A stretch of DNA of 17,480 nucleotides. Source: an uncultured Eubacteriales bacterium. Lineage in GTDB: Bacteria; Bacillota; Clostridia; Oscillospirales; Oscillospiraceae. The stretch lies in assembly GCA_900540545.1 (NCBI GenBank), contig UQGJ01000056.1:1-17480 (forward strand). The letters run 5' to 3'. The position numbers and the translations under genes are program-made. Below are positions 1 through 7,931 of the stretch, in pieces. The notes under the pieces are model-generated. The model did no database searches. It had not been told where the DNA came from and saw nothing but the letters and a program-made list of their open reading frames with translations. How positions within the stretch are numbered: position 1 is the stretch's first letter; the number at the start of each line of letters is the position of its first letter.

Positions 1-717
1 GTCCGCCGTCAGGTCCCCGGCCCCGGCTCCGCGCCGAAGCCCCAGAGACGCCCCCGCCGGCGCCGCCGCCCTTGCCTGGATGCGCCGCGCCGTCTCCAGG
101 GTCAGCCAGAGGGTGCAGCCGCTCCAGAGCAGCACCGCCGCCAAGGGCAGCAGCACCGCCCGCCAGGGGACCGCCCCCGGCAGGGCGTCCCGGAGGGCTG
201 CCTCCGCCAGCCGCCCCAGCACCGCGCCCCCGCCGCCCAGGAAGAGCAACAGCACCGCCAGCCAGAGCAGCAGCGGCCCGCACCCCCGGCGGAGATAGTA
301 CCCCGCCGCAGTCCAGGGGGAGGCGTACCCCTCCGGCAGAGGGGGGTACACCCGCCACGCCCTGCCCTGGAAGGCCGCCGCATTTTTGCGCCCCACCCGC
401 TGAAACCGCCGGGTCCCCTCGCCCCAGGCTATGTATCCGCCCATGGGCCGGGGACACAGGGCGGCGATGCCGCCCTCCGTCTCCGCCAGCAGATAGGCGG
501 TCTCCTCCTCCTGCCAGCCCTCCTCCAGGGTGACGGCCGCCACGGCAAGCCCCCTGGCCGCCGCCAGGTATTCCACCTGACTCCGGGCCGTGTTCAGCCC
601 GCGGGGGATGGGGTCCGCCCCCTCCCCCATGGCCGCCGCCAGCAGGTCCAGCGCCCGGTCCCCCCGGGGACCCCGGCGGGCCAGCCTGCGGGCCAAGTTA
701 CGGGGTATCACGCCCAT
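1..717 (-). CDS. NHLM-type ABC exporter subunit, N-terminal part (runs off left edge)
   Basis: The frame is open from an ATG at 717 to the window edge (239 codons, no stop), with ribosome binding site GGGAGGAGG 6 nt upstream. It overlaps the end of the preceding gene by 20 bases. The first 130 or so residues form a soluble domain with segments such as YLLAETEGGIAALCPRPMGG and RAWRVYPPLPEGYASPW. This resembles the N-terminal domain of the second ABC protein of NHLM/NHLP peptide-export systems. Two hydrophobic segments follow (about residues 145-160 and 186-204), as expected at the start of an ABC exporter membrane domain. The ATPase domain would lie outside the window. The order HlyD adaptor, ABC half, this protein matches NHLM export operons. 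In those systems the complex exports leader-carrying peptides; the substrate here is unknown. The family call is from recalled motifs and gene order, so it is moderate. Confidence 0.6.
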   Translation of the reverse strand, partial: MGVIPRNLARRLARRGPRGDRALDLLAAAMGEGADPIPRGLNTARSQVEYLAAARGLAVAAVTLEEGWQEEETAYLLAETEGGIAALCPRPMGGYIAWGEGTRRFQRVGRKNAAAFQGRAWRVYPPLPEGYASPWTAAGYYLRRGCGPLLLWLAVLLLFLGGGGAVLGRLAEAALRDALPGAVPWRAVLLPLAAVLLWSGCTLWLTLETARRIQARAAAPAGASLGLRRGAGAGDLTAD

Positions 718-1618
718 GTCCAGCCTCCTCCCACGCCAAAAATTCATCCCGGGTCCCCTGGAACACCAGCGTGTCGCCCTGGAATTCCAGGACCCGGCCC
801 ACGCGCCGGGGCAGGCATTCCCGCACGGTCACCGCCGCGCAGTCCGTCCCCCGGCGCTCCGCCGCGGCCAGTACCCGGTCCGCCGCCGCCTCGTCCAGCC
901 GCTCCAGCAGATGGTCCAAAATCAGCAGACCGGGCTTGTCCGCCAGAGCGGCGGCGATGCGGGCCAGGGTCTGCCCGCCGTCGGACAGCCGTGACAGCGG
1001 GGCCTCGTAGCCCCCCGCCGCCCGCACCAGGGGGTGGAGCCCCAGCTCCCGCCCCACTGCACGGCCCTCTGGCCCCAGCAGGGAACCGATGGCCCCCTCC
1101 GGCGGGTCCTCCCCGGCGGCGAGCAGCGCCACCCGCCCGGCCAATTCCTCCGGGGCGATGGTCTCCAGGCGGGCGTTTCCGTAATAGATGTTCCCCTCGT
1201 CCGCCGCCGCGCGGCCCGTGGACAGGGCGCCGAACCCCCCCCCGGTCTCCCCCAGCACCACCGCGGTCCCCGCCGTGAGCCGGAAGTTCACCTGCCGCAG
1301 GGCGGGGCGGGGCGATCCGGGCGGACCATAGGTCACGTCCCTCCACTCCAGCCGCCCCTCCAGCCGGACCCCGCCGCCGGATCGGGCCGGCACGGGCGGG
1401 CCGCCGGTCTCCCGGCCAAGGGCCCACCGGCCCCAGGCCAGCAGCCCCTGGGCCAGCGCGGTCAAGCCCAGCCCTGCCGCCAGCATCCCCGCCCACCGGG
1501 TGTGGGGCGGGAACAGGCTCCCGGCAAAGAGGACCAGGCACGCCAGATAGGCCAGCCGCAGGAGCCAAATCAGCCCCGTGCAAAGTCCCTGCCACGCCCG
1601 CTTCTCCCGCTCCCTCAT
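698..1618 (-). CDS. Degenerate ABC transporter half with inactive-looking ATPase domain
   Basis: 306 aa from ATG 1618, chosen because GGGGTG lies 6 nt upstream and the HlyD-like gene ends 4 bases before; a longer start at 1663 would overlap that gene. Two hydrophobic segments (residues 16-36 and 42-62) precede an ABC nucleotide-binding domain (85-295). The fold is recognisable but each key motif is altered. Walker A is GETGGGFGALS (123-133), lacking the Lys and the Ser/Thr. The signature reads LSDGGQ (211-216). Walker B LLILDH (231-236) has His in place of the catalytic Glu. The Q-loop Gln and switch His (ITH type) are not visible. Normal NHLM peptidase-ABC proteins are over twice as long, with a C39 peptidase and six membrane helices. 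It is probably a non-hydrolysing partner of the downstream ABC protein. It could instead be a decaying gene, though the frame is intact. Confidence 0.7.
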   Translation of the reverse strand: MREREKRAWQGLCTGLIWLLRLAYLACLVLFAGSLFPPHTRWAGMLAAGLGLTALAQGLLAWGRWALGRETGGPPVPARSGGGVRLEGRLEWRDVTYGPPGSPRPALRQVNFRLTAGTAVVLGETGGGFGALSTGRAAADEGNIYYGNARLETIAPEELAGRVALLAAGEDPPEGAIGSLLGPEGRAVGRELGLHPLVRAAGGYEAPLSRLSDGGQTLARIAAALADKPGLLILDHLLERLDEAAADRVLAAAERRGTDCAAVTVRECLPRRVGRVLEFQGDTLVFQGTRDEFLAWEEAGHGRDTP

Positions 1619-1622
1619 CTCA

Positions 1623-2387
1623 TCACCCCCATGCGCCGAGGAGCAGCTCCAGCGGTGTGGCACGGCGCTGGACCACCGTCAGCTCGCAGAGGGTCCCGGT
1701 GTCCAGCTCCGGCGCCCCCACCAGCGAGACGCGCACCTCGATGAGATTTTCCTCCGCCCCGCCGCCCCAGGGGGCCTGGAAGCCGCTCAGCTCCTCGCCC
1801 ACCTGGGTCCGGGACCGGGGAAACACGCCGATGCGGCTGATAAAGCCGCTGTAAAAGCCGTCCCGCACACGGGATGCCGCCTGGGGCGTCACCTGGACCT
1901 CCATGCCCTCCAGCAGCCCCGCCGCCACCTCCGCCGGGACGTAGGCCCGCAGCTCGCTCTGGCTGGTGAAGGGGTCGTCCTCGATGATCTCGGCCAGACT
2001 CCCCCCCACCGCCAGCACCTCGCCCACGGCGGCCACCCGGCTGATTTTCCCGCTGACGGGGGCCTGGATGAGGGAGTCCTCCACGTAGCTCCCCCAGGTC
2101 TCCTCCGTCCCGTCCCCCCGCCGCATGGCCTCCAGCAGGTCCTCCCGGGGGAGGACGGCCAGCAGGTCTCCCCGCTCCACCGTGTCCCCCACCCGGCACA
2201 GCACCTGCTGCACCGCACCGCCGTGCCAGGCCACCACCCGGCGGATGCCGCTTTGGGGGAAGGCGATGCCCTGGAGGGAGACCGTCCGCGTCACGCTGCC
2301 CAGGCACACCCACGCCGCCGCGGCCGCCAGTCCGGCCGCCCCCAGCGCCAGGGCCGGCCAGCGCCGCCTATTCCCCCGTTTCCCCAT
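1623..2387 (-). CDS. HlyD-like membrane fusion/adaptor protein of NHLM-type exporter
   Basis: 254 aa. ATG 2387 is preferred because AGAGGAGG lies 9 nt upstream; the ATG at 2396 directly abuts that site and would add three residues. The gene overlaps the binding-lipoprotein gene by about 20 bases. A basic N-terminus leads into one membrane helix (residues 11-30). Two biotinyl-lipoyl-like half motifs follow: RVVAWHGGAVQQVLCRVGDT (50-69, continuing to about 79) and LIQAPVSGKISRVAAVGEVL (106-125, continuing to about 136). A beta-barrel-like region begins near 145. The hairpin between the lipoyl halves is only about 25 residues, far shorter than in HlyD proteins that reach an outer membrane channel, which fits a monoderm. 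Proteins of this family bridge ABC exporters and help pass substrate outward. Its place just before two ABC genes is the NHLM arrangement. Subfamily assignment is less certain than the HlyD call. Confidence 0.72.
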   Translation of the reverse strand: MGKRGNRRRWPALALGAAGLAAAAAWVCLGSVTRTVSLQGIAFPQSGIRRVVAWHGGAVQQVLCRVGDTVERGDLLAVLPREDLLEAMRRGDGTEETWGSYVEDSLIQAPVSGKISRVAAVGEVLAVGGSLAEIIEDDPFTSQSELRAYVPAEVAAGLLEGMEVQVTPQAASRVRDGFYSGFISRIGVFPRSRTQVGEELSGFQAPWGGGAEENLIEVRVSLVGAPELDTGTLCELTVVQRRATPLELLLGAWG

Positions 2388-3528
2388 CCGCTCCATCCTC
2401 CTCTGTCAGTTCGATAAACGCCCCGTCCCGGCACACCAGCAGCCGCTGTTCCCCGCCGGACAGGGCGCCGCCATCGTCAAAGCGCACCGGGCCGCAAAGG
2501 CCCACGTAGCCGTCCTCCCCGTGGAGGGCCGCGGCCACATCCGCCCCCGCGGCGCTGCCGCAGCCCACCGCCGTGTCGGCCACCATGCGCACCGTGTCGT
2601 AGGCGTGGGCCGCCCACCGGCTGGGCATCTCGCCGTAGCGCTGGGCATACCGCGTCTCGAATTCCGCCAGCGCCCGGCCGCCCCCGGCGGGCAGCACGTC
2701 GGGGATGACCAGCCCCTCCACGGCCTCGGCGGACGCCTCCAACCGGGCTTCATAGTCGAAGGAGGAGTCCCCCAGCAGCCGCACCCCGGGCATCAGGCCG
2801 TGGAGCCACTCCGCCGCGTCGTAGGCGTCATCGGCGTAGTATTCCAGGATGAGCACCGTGTCCACCCCCAGCAGCTTCCACCGCTCCGCCACGGAGCGGA
2901 ACTCGTTGTAGTCGGTGGCCGTGCCCGCGCAGTCCACCACCCTCGCCCCCTGGCCCGACAGCGCCCGGCAGAAGGCCCGCACCCAGTCCGACTCATAGCT
3001 CACCGCGCTGCTGTAAACGGCCACGCGCCGGATGTCCGGCGTCCCGGCGGCATAGGCCCCCATGGCCGCGCCGCTCCGGGCCGCGCCGTACACGTTGGAG
3101 AACACGGTCTGGTAGCCCTTGGCCGTCACCGCGTCGTTGCAGCCGTTGAAGGCCACGTACAGCGCCCCGTTCTGGCTGGCCAGCTCGGCGGCCATGTCCA
3201 CGATGGAGAAGTTGTGGGTCCCCAGGATCGCCGTCCCCCCGCCGTCCCCGGCCAGCGCGGCGGCCTGGGTCACCCCCCGGTCGTACACCGAGTCGTCGTC
3301 CGCCGTCCCATAGGAAATGCGCCACCCCTCGGCGGCGTAGAGCGCACCGCACTCGTCCACCGCCAGCTCCACGGCGTTCAAAATGCTGGGGTCGTAATCA
3401 TATACCTCCCGGTCGCCGGTAACGGCGATGCGGAGCTCGCGTGTACTGGCCGCCTGCGTCCCGCCGCAGCCGGTCAACAGGAACAGTGCGCAGATGCCCG
3501 CCACAGGGCCTATGTAACGCCGGTTCAT
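2368..3528 (-). CDS. Periplasmic-binding-fold (LivK-like) substrate-binding lipoprotein
   Basis: 386 aa from ATG 3528, with AGAGGTG 6 nt upstream; an ATG at 3546 overlaps the stop of the DUF4157 gene (ATGA) but has a poorer site. A lipoprotein signal peptide ends in lipobox LTGC with Cys21, so the mature protein should be anchored on the outer face of the membrane. The rest has the pattern of type I periplasmic binding proteins for branched-chain amino acids and amides: an early Asp/Tyr-rich segment, GTAILGTHNFSIVDMAAELA as the ligand-loop region, a KGYQTVFSNVYG stretch, and a C-terminal RWAAHAYDTVRMVADT helix. No ABC permease or ATPase of that uptake family is near it. A sensory or surface-receptor role within this locus is therefore as likely as nutrient uptake. 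The ligand cannot be read from the sequence. Confidence 0.8.
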   Translation of the reverse strand: MNRRYIGPVAGICALFLLTGCGGTQAASTRELRIAVTGDREVYDYDPSILNAVELAVDECGALYAAEGWRISYGTADDDSVYDRGVTQAAALAGDGGGTAILGTHNFSIVDMAAELASQNGALYVAFNGCNDAVTAKGYQTVFSNVYGAARSGAAMGAYAAGTPDIRRVAVYSSAVSYESDWVRAFCRALSGQGARVVDCAGTATDYNEFRSVAERWKLLGVDTVLILEYYADDAYDAAEWLHGLMPGVRLLGDSSFDYEARLEASAEAVEGLVIPDVLPAGGGRALAEFETRYAQRYGEMPSRWAAHAYDTVRMVADTAVGCGSAAGADVAAALHGEDGYVGLCGPVRFDDGGALSGGEQRLLVCRDGAFIELTEEDGADGETGE

Positions 3529-3542
3529 CGTTCTCACCTCTC

Positions 3543-5306
3543 TCATCCACCTGAATAGCCTTGTACAATGGCATCTTTTATCTCTTCAGCGTCACCCGTA
3601 TCTAACATACCTGTAATTTTATCAACATCAATACCTTTGAATTTCATGTCTTGGTATAATTCTACCATTCCGCCGCACACGGCAACTACATTATCCGCCT
3701 CTCCATTGAGCTTTGTTCCATCCAACGTCTTATCCGGCAGTAATATGTCCAATCCGGCTGCCTCTGCTGCATACCCACTTAATGTTTGTAAGGTCTCAAC
3801 GGCATACCGATTTGCAGTATTTGCTCGTTTCTTGTTCTCCGTCGCCCGATTTGTCTTGGAGCTTCCGCCAAACATATCGACAAAGCCGCCCATTGTAGAA
3901 AGCAGTCCTCCCGCCGCTGACATGATGCTCCCTCCCAGCCCAACGCCAGAGATGGCGTTCCAGAGCGCTCCGCCGCCTGAAGCGAGACTCCCAAGGGTGT
4001 TGAGTCCAGATTTCCACATACCTTGTACGCTATCTGCTTTCTGCGTCTCTGCCAATTTATACTTAAGGCTTTTCGTCTTGTCGATTTTATAATGTTCCCA
4101 CAATGCGTCCCGTGCATGAACCAATCGGTCCTCAAGCCCGTCTCGCTCTTGCTGTCCATTTCCTCCCACGTGCCTTTTTCGGAGCGCATTGATCATTTTG
4201 TTAATCTCTTGAAGCAAATCTTTATATTTTTGCTTATTTTTATCCGTTAAAATCTTACTATACGTTTCACTCTCTTGCTCGGTAAAATCCACTGTGTTGC
4301 GATCTAGTATCACAAGCTCATTTAATGTATCGGTGATACTGCTATCCTGGGCTCCCGCCCCCCCTTTGAACTCGTCCATATCTTTGCTTGCGCCCCTACG
4401 TTTGCCCCAATTGCTGAAAAAATCGATCCCACTTGATGTTGCATTCGCCGCGTGACCCGCCGCGGCAAGGTAATTTGCGTTGCGCTTATGCTCATTAATG
4501 ATTTTTTTTTGTGAATCATCTCCGTTCGGTAGCCCCGTTGCCGCAATACTGCTATAGGATGAGCCCGCCAGTGTTGCCGCCTTCCCCAATACGGCAAACC
4601 CCATTGAGGTCCCTTTGGCGGCTCCCACCTTGGCGACTCCAGGCTCCTTTTCGGCCCAAATTGCTTCCTTTAGCTTATCTTTATGCGTAATTGCTTCCCA
4701 AACAAACTGACCAATCTTCTGGTCTCCAACAAAACCTCTTACTTCGCCTTCCGTAAGCGCCCGCAATATCCCCGCCCCGCCCTGATCCACGTGCGCCAGC
4801 TCGTGGGCGATCAAATGCTGGCCCTGTCGGGTGGCGGGGTCGTAGGCCCCCTCTCGGAAATAGATGTCGCTCCCCTGGGTAAAGGCGTCCGCGTGGAATC
4901 CCCGGCTGAGGCTGTCGGCCCGCTGGTCATGGTGAACGCGCACCCCCTCGAAGCTGCGGCCGAAGGCCCCCTCCATTCTCTCCTGCACCGGCCCGGGCAG
5001 GCCCGTGGAGCCGCCGGTCCTACCCCCCGCCGGGGTCTCGCCCCCCTCCGGGCTGCGGGCGATCTCCACACCGCCCGGGGCGGCCTCGGAGGCGTGGACC
5101 TGCCCGCCGGACATGACCTTGTCCGCCGCGCGCTCCGCCTGCACCTCGCTCTGGTCCGACGGGTCGGAGACCCGGTAATGGGAAAACAGGTAGTCCGACA
5201 GCGCCGCGCCGCCCCCGCTCCTCCGAATGGGCACGGAGGACAGCCCGCCCGCCGCCGCGGGCGCGGCCGCCTTGGATCGTTGGATTTTCGATTGGGTCGC
5301 GGTCAT
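3543..5306 (-). CDS. DUF4157-domain eCIS-associated effector with AT-rich C-terminal cargo domain
   Basis: 587 aa from ATG 5306, with AAAGGGGG 8 nt upstream, 15 bases after the chaperone-like gene. Residues 1-105 are a low-complexity Gly/Ala/Ser-rich lead. Residues 106-177 are the DUF4157 domain: VQERMEGAFGRSFEGVRVHH, then GSDIYFREGAYDP, then an HExxH motif, HELAH (168-172). DUF4157 is known from proteins associated with extracellular contractile injection systems, often as the N-terminus of toxins. From about residue 186 to the end (bases 3543 to about 4750) base composition changes abruptly from very GC-rich to AT-rich, with Lys/Asn/Ile codons unlike the neighbours. This part is mostly helical, with Gly/Ala-rich hydrophobic stretches at 223-260 and 439-481 and a charged helical middle (340-420). 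I do not recognise a catalytic toxin domain. Injected cargo acquired by transfer is the likely reading; membrane insertion is possible. Confidence 0.82.
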   Translation of the reverse strand: MTATQSKIQRSKAAAPAAAGGLSSVPIRRSGGGAALSDYLFSHYRVSDPSDQSEVQAERAADKVMSGGQVHASEAAPGGVEIARSPEGGETPAGGRTGGSTGLPGPVQERMEGAFGRSFEGVRVHHDQRADSLSRGFHADAFTQGSDIYFREGAYDPATRQGQHLIAHELAHVDQGGAGILRALTEGEVRGFVGDQKIGQFVWEAITHKDKLKEAIWAEKEPGVAKVGAAKGTSMGFAVLGKAATLAGSSYSSIAATGLPNGDDSQKKIINEHKRNANYLAAAGHAANATSSGIDFFSNWGKRRGASKDMDEFKGGAGAQDSSITDTLNELVILDRNTVDFTEQESETYSKILTDKNKQKYKDLLQEINKMINALRKRHVGGNGQQERDGLEDRLVHARDALWEHYKIDKTKSLKYKLAETQKADSVQGMWKSGLNTLGSLASGGGALWNAISGVGLGGSIMSAAGGLLSTMGGFVDMFGGSSKTNRATENKKRANTANRYAVETLQTLSGYAAEAAGLDILLPDKTLDGTKLNGEADNVVAVCGGMVELYQDMKFKGIDVDKITGMLDTGDAEEIKDAIVQGYSGG

Positions 5307-5321
5307 GTGATGGTCCCCCTT

Positions 5322-5840
5322 TCAGTCTCGGAAGGCGCTCTCGCCCAGCAAGGTCTCCACGTCGGCCCGCCCCTCCACCAGGGCGTCGCACCGCTCGGCG
5401 CAGGCGTCGGCCTGGCGGGTGAAGATGCGCAGGATATGCAGGAGCCGCTCCGGCTCCACAGTCGCCCCGTCCGGGGGAGAAAAGACATACTTGAGACTCA
5501 TGCGGCTGCTGAACAGCAGCAGATTTCCAAACAGCAGCCGCTCGTTCTCCCCCTCGATGAGCCGGCGGGCGTCCTCCAGCCAGGCCCTGGGGATCAGCGG
5601 CGTGATGCAGGCGTAAAGCTGCACGCAGATGAATCGGTCGCCCCCCGCCTCCAGGGGGACCACGGTGCAGGCCACCGCCCAGCCCTCCTCCTGGTAGTCC
5701 GACGGCGCCTCCAGCAGAAAGGCGGGAAAGGGCGCGTCCTCCGCCGGGATGGGCTCCGTGGGCAAGCCCTCCTCCCCGGCGGCCTTCTGCAGCCGCTCCG
5801 CCAGTTCCTTCGCCCGCTCCAGGGCTTTTTCATCCAGCAT
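5322..5840 (-). CDS. Small YbjN/CesT-like protein, possible effector chaperone
   Basis: 172 aa from ATG 5840, with GGGAGG 8 nt upstream, four bases after the ATPase gene. An N-terminal acidic helix (residues 1-25) is followed by strands (PFPAFLLEAP, VACTVVPL, FICVQLYACI) and the segment GENERLLFGNLLLFSSRMSLKYVF. The C-terminal half is helical. The alternation of strands, an N-x-x-L-FGN-type helix start and late helices resembles the YbjN / type III secretion chaperone-like fold. That resemblance is judged by eye and is weak at sequence level. It lies directly before the DUF4157 effector gene and after the loading ATPase, which is where an effector-specific chaperone would be expected. It keeps the GC-rich composition of the locus, so it was probably not acquired together with the AT-rich cargo domain. 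Confidence 0.5.
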   Translation of the reverse strand: MLDEKALERAKELAERLQKAAGEEGLPTEPIPAEDAPFPAFLLEAPSDYQEEGWAVACTVVPLEAGGDRFICVQLYACITPLIPRAWLEDARRLIEGENERLLFGNLLLFSSRMSLKYVFSPPDGATVEPERLLHILRIFTRQADACAERCDALVEGRADVETLLGESAFRD

Positions 5841-5843
5841 GGC

Positions 5844-7931
5844 TCAAACCTCCCTGTTCATCAGATAGCTGTACTCCCCGAAATCCTCGGCCAGCAGGAC
5901 CTTGCCCTGCTTGGCCAGCTCGTACTGCAGCGCCTTGACGATGTGGACCATCCCCACCGGGCGCTCCTGCCCCGCCGCCAGAAAGGCGGCGGACAGGGCG
6001 GCGTTTTTGATGCTGCCGCCCGCCAGTTCAAACTGCCGGGCCAGATAATCGAAGTCTATTTCCCCGTCCATGGGCGTCTGGGCCGGAAACATCCCCCGCC
6101 ACAGCCGGCGGCGGGCGTCCTCGTCGGGAAAGGGGAAATGGATGACATAGCTGATGCGCCGGAAAAACGCCGGGTCGATGTTCTCCAGATAGTTGGTGGT
6201 GAGCATGGTCACGCCCTCGTACTCCTCCATCCTTTGGAGCAGATAGGAGGTCTCCATATTGGCGTTTTTGTCGTGGGAGTCCTTGACCTCGGTGCGCTTG
6301 CCCAGCAGGGCGTCGGTCTCGTCGAAGAGGAGGGCCGCCCCGCTCTGCCACGCCTCGTCGAAGAGGTCGCTGAGGTTCTTCTCCGTCTCCCCGATGTACT
6401 TGGACACCACCTGGGACAGGTCCACCTTGTAGAGCTCCAGCTCCAGCGCCCGGGCCGCCACCTGGGCGGCCATAGTCTTGCCCGTGCCCGGCGGCCCCGC
6501 GAAGAGCATACTCACCCCCCGGCCGTAGGTCACCCGCCGCTCGAAGCCCCACGCCCCGTATACCTTGTGCCGCAGCCGCACCCGGTCGCAGGCGTGCTCC
6601 AGCATCCGCTTCTCCCGGTCCTCCAGGATGAGCTCGTCCCACCCGCCGCCGGGGCGGAGCCGCGTGGCCCGCCGGTCCAGGGTGTGGGCGGCCTGGGCCA
6701 GGGCGCAGCGGTTCATCGTCTCCCGGTCCAGGGGTTCGTCCTCCCCCCGCCAAAGGCGCTCGGCCTCGGCGCTCCGGGCCGCCGCCGCGATCTGCCCCGG
6801 CAGGAAGCGGAAGCGGTCGGCCAGGGCGTCCAATTGGGACAGGTCGGCCAGGGGCAGCCCCCTGGTGTAGTGGGCCCACAGGGCCAACCTCTCGTCCCGG
6901 TCCGGCGGCGGCAGCTCACATTCCAGCCAAAAGACCCCCGGACAGTCCGTCCCGCAGCGCAGGGGCGGCGCGGTGCGGAGGAAGGCCACGGCGGTGAACT
7001 GCCGCGCCAGCTCCCACAGCCGGTCCAGCCTCTGCTCCCCCTCCCCCGCCGCCGGGATGGTAAAGCAGGGCCACGCCCGCTGGAGCAGGGCCTGGCGGCA
7101 CCCCGCCAGCGCCCACGCCTCGTCCTCCTCCAGGGGCAGGTCGGCGTGGAGGACCGCCCGGTCCCGCCGGGCCGCCGCCAGCCCCGCCTGGGTCCGCCCC
7201 CCCGCCCCGAAAGGCGCGTGGAGATGGAACACCAGCAGGTCGTCCCCCCGGTAGCGGCCGATCTGCTCCGCCATCCGCTCCGCGGGTCCAGCCAGCGCGG
7301 GCGGCTCCTCCGCCTCCGCCGGCACCCGCAGGCGCACCCCGGCGGGCAGGGTCTCTGTCTGGCCGTTCTGCAGCAGGAAGTCGGCCAGACAGGGGTCCAG
7401 CTCCCCCTCCCGCCCGGTGAACAGCAGCAGGCGGCACCGCTCCCGCAGCGCCTGCAGCCGAGGCTGGGCATCCACGCAGTCCGCCGCCCGGAGCCGGAAG
7501 TCGAACAGGGCCAGGGCCAGGGCGCACCCCGGCAGGGTCCGTTCGCTATCCCCCTGGAGCCGCGCAAATACCCCGCCCCAGCTCTCGTCATACCGGGGCA
7601 GCAGACTCAGCAGAAGGGTAAAGCGCTCCAGGGCGTCCAGGCCGAACCGCTGGCACAGGTAGTCCGCCGCGAAGAAGCAGCCGCTGTTCTCCCTGCGGCT
7701 CTCGATCCACAGCTCCGCCCGCTCCCGGACCCGGAGGGCATCCCGCCGGACCTCCTCCGCCGAGCCCTGGGCCTCCTCCGCCCCCGGAGCCGCCCCGTCC
7801 CCCCGGAACCGCAGATAATCCTCCACCGTCAGCTCCATAGCCCCCATCCAATCGTCCAGATATTCCTCCGGCTTCTCGTAGGGCCTGCCGAAGCTCCGCA
7901 GCGGGAAGCGCATCTCAAACCGCCCGTCCAT
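5844..7931 (-). CDS. CDC48-like AAA+ ATPase of eCIS type (Pvc15/Afp15-like)
   Basis: 695 aa. The ATG at 7931 overlaps the stop of the DUF4280 gene by one base (TGATG); an upstream extension of the frame runs through that gene and is not real. The N-terminal 430 residues are a degenerate AAA-like/helical region. The C-terminal AAA+ module carries Walker A GPPGTGKT (479-486), Walker B LLFDETD (534-540), a sensor-1 stretch LTTNYLENID, and a probable arginine finger in AFFRRIS. A helical lid with GGSIKNAALSAAFLA follows. ATPases of this architecture are a conserved component of eCIS clusters and are thought to help assembly or effector loading. Its position between the PAAR-like gene and the chaperone/effector pair supports a loading role. 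Confidence 0.88.
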   Translation of the reverse strand: MDGRFEMRFPLRSFGRPYEKPEEYLDDWMGAMELTVEDYLRFRGDGAAPGAEEAQGSAEEVRRDALRVRERAELWIESRRENSGCFFAADYLCQRFGLDALERFTLLLSLLPRYDESWGGVFARLQGDSERTLPGCALALALFDFRLRAADCVDAQPRLQALRERCRLLLFTGREGELDPCLADFLLQNGQTETLPAGVRLRVPAEAEEPPALAGPAERMAEQIGRYRGDDLLVFHLHAPFGAGGRTQAGLAAARRDRAVLHADLPLEEDEAWALAGCRQALLQRAWPCFTIPAAGEGEQRLDRLWELARQFTAVAFLRTAPPLRCGTDCPGVFWLECELPPPDRDERLALWAHYTRGLPLADLSQLDALADRFRFLPGQIAAAARSAEAERLWRGEDEPLDRETMNRCALAQAAHTLDRRATRLRPGGGWDELILEDREKRMLEHACDRVRLRHKVYGAWGFERRVTYGRGVSMLFAGPPGTGKTMAAQVAARALELELYKVDLSQVVSKYIGETEKNLSDLFDEAWQSGAALLFDETDALLGKRTEVKDSHDKNANMETSYLLQRMEEYEGVTMLTTNYLENIDPAFFRRISYVIHFPFPDEDARRRLWRGMFPAQTPMDGEIDFDYLARQFELAGGSIKNAALSAAFLAAGQERPVGMVHIVKALQYELAKQGKVLLAEDFGEYSYLMNREV

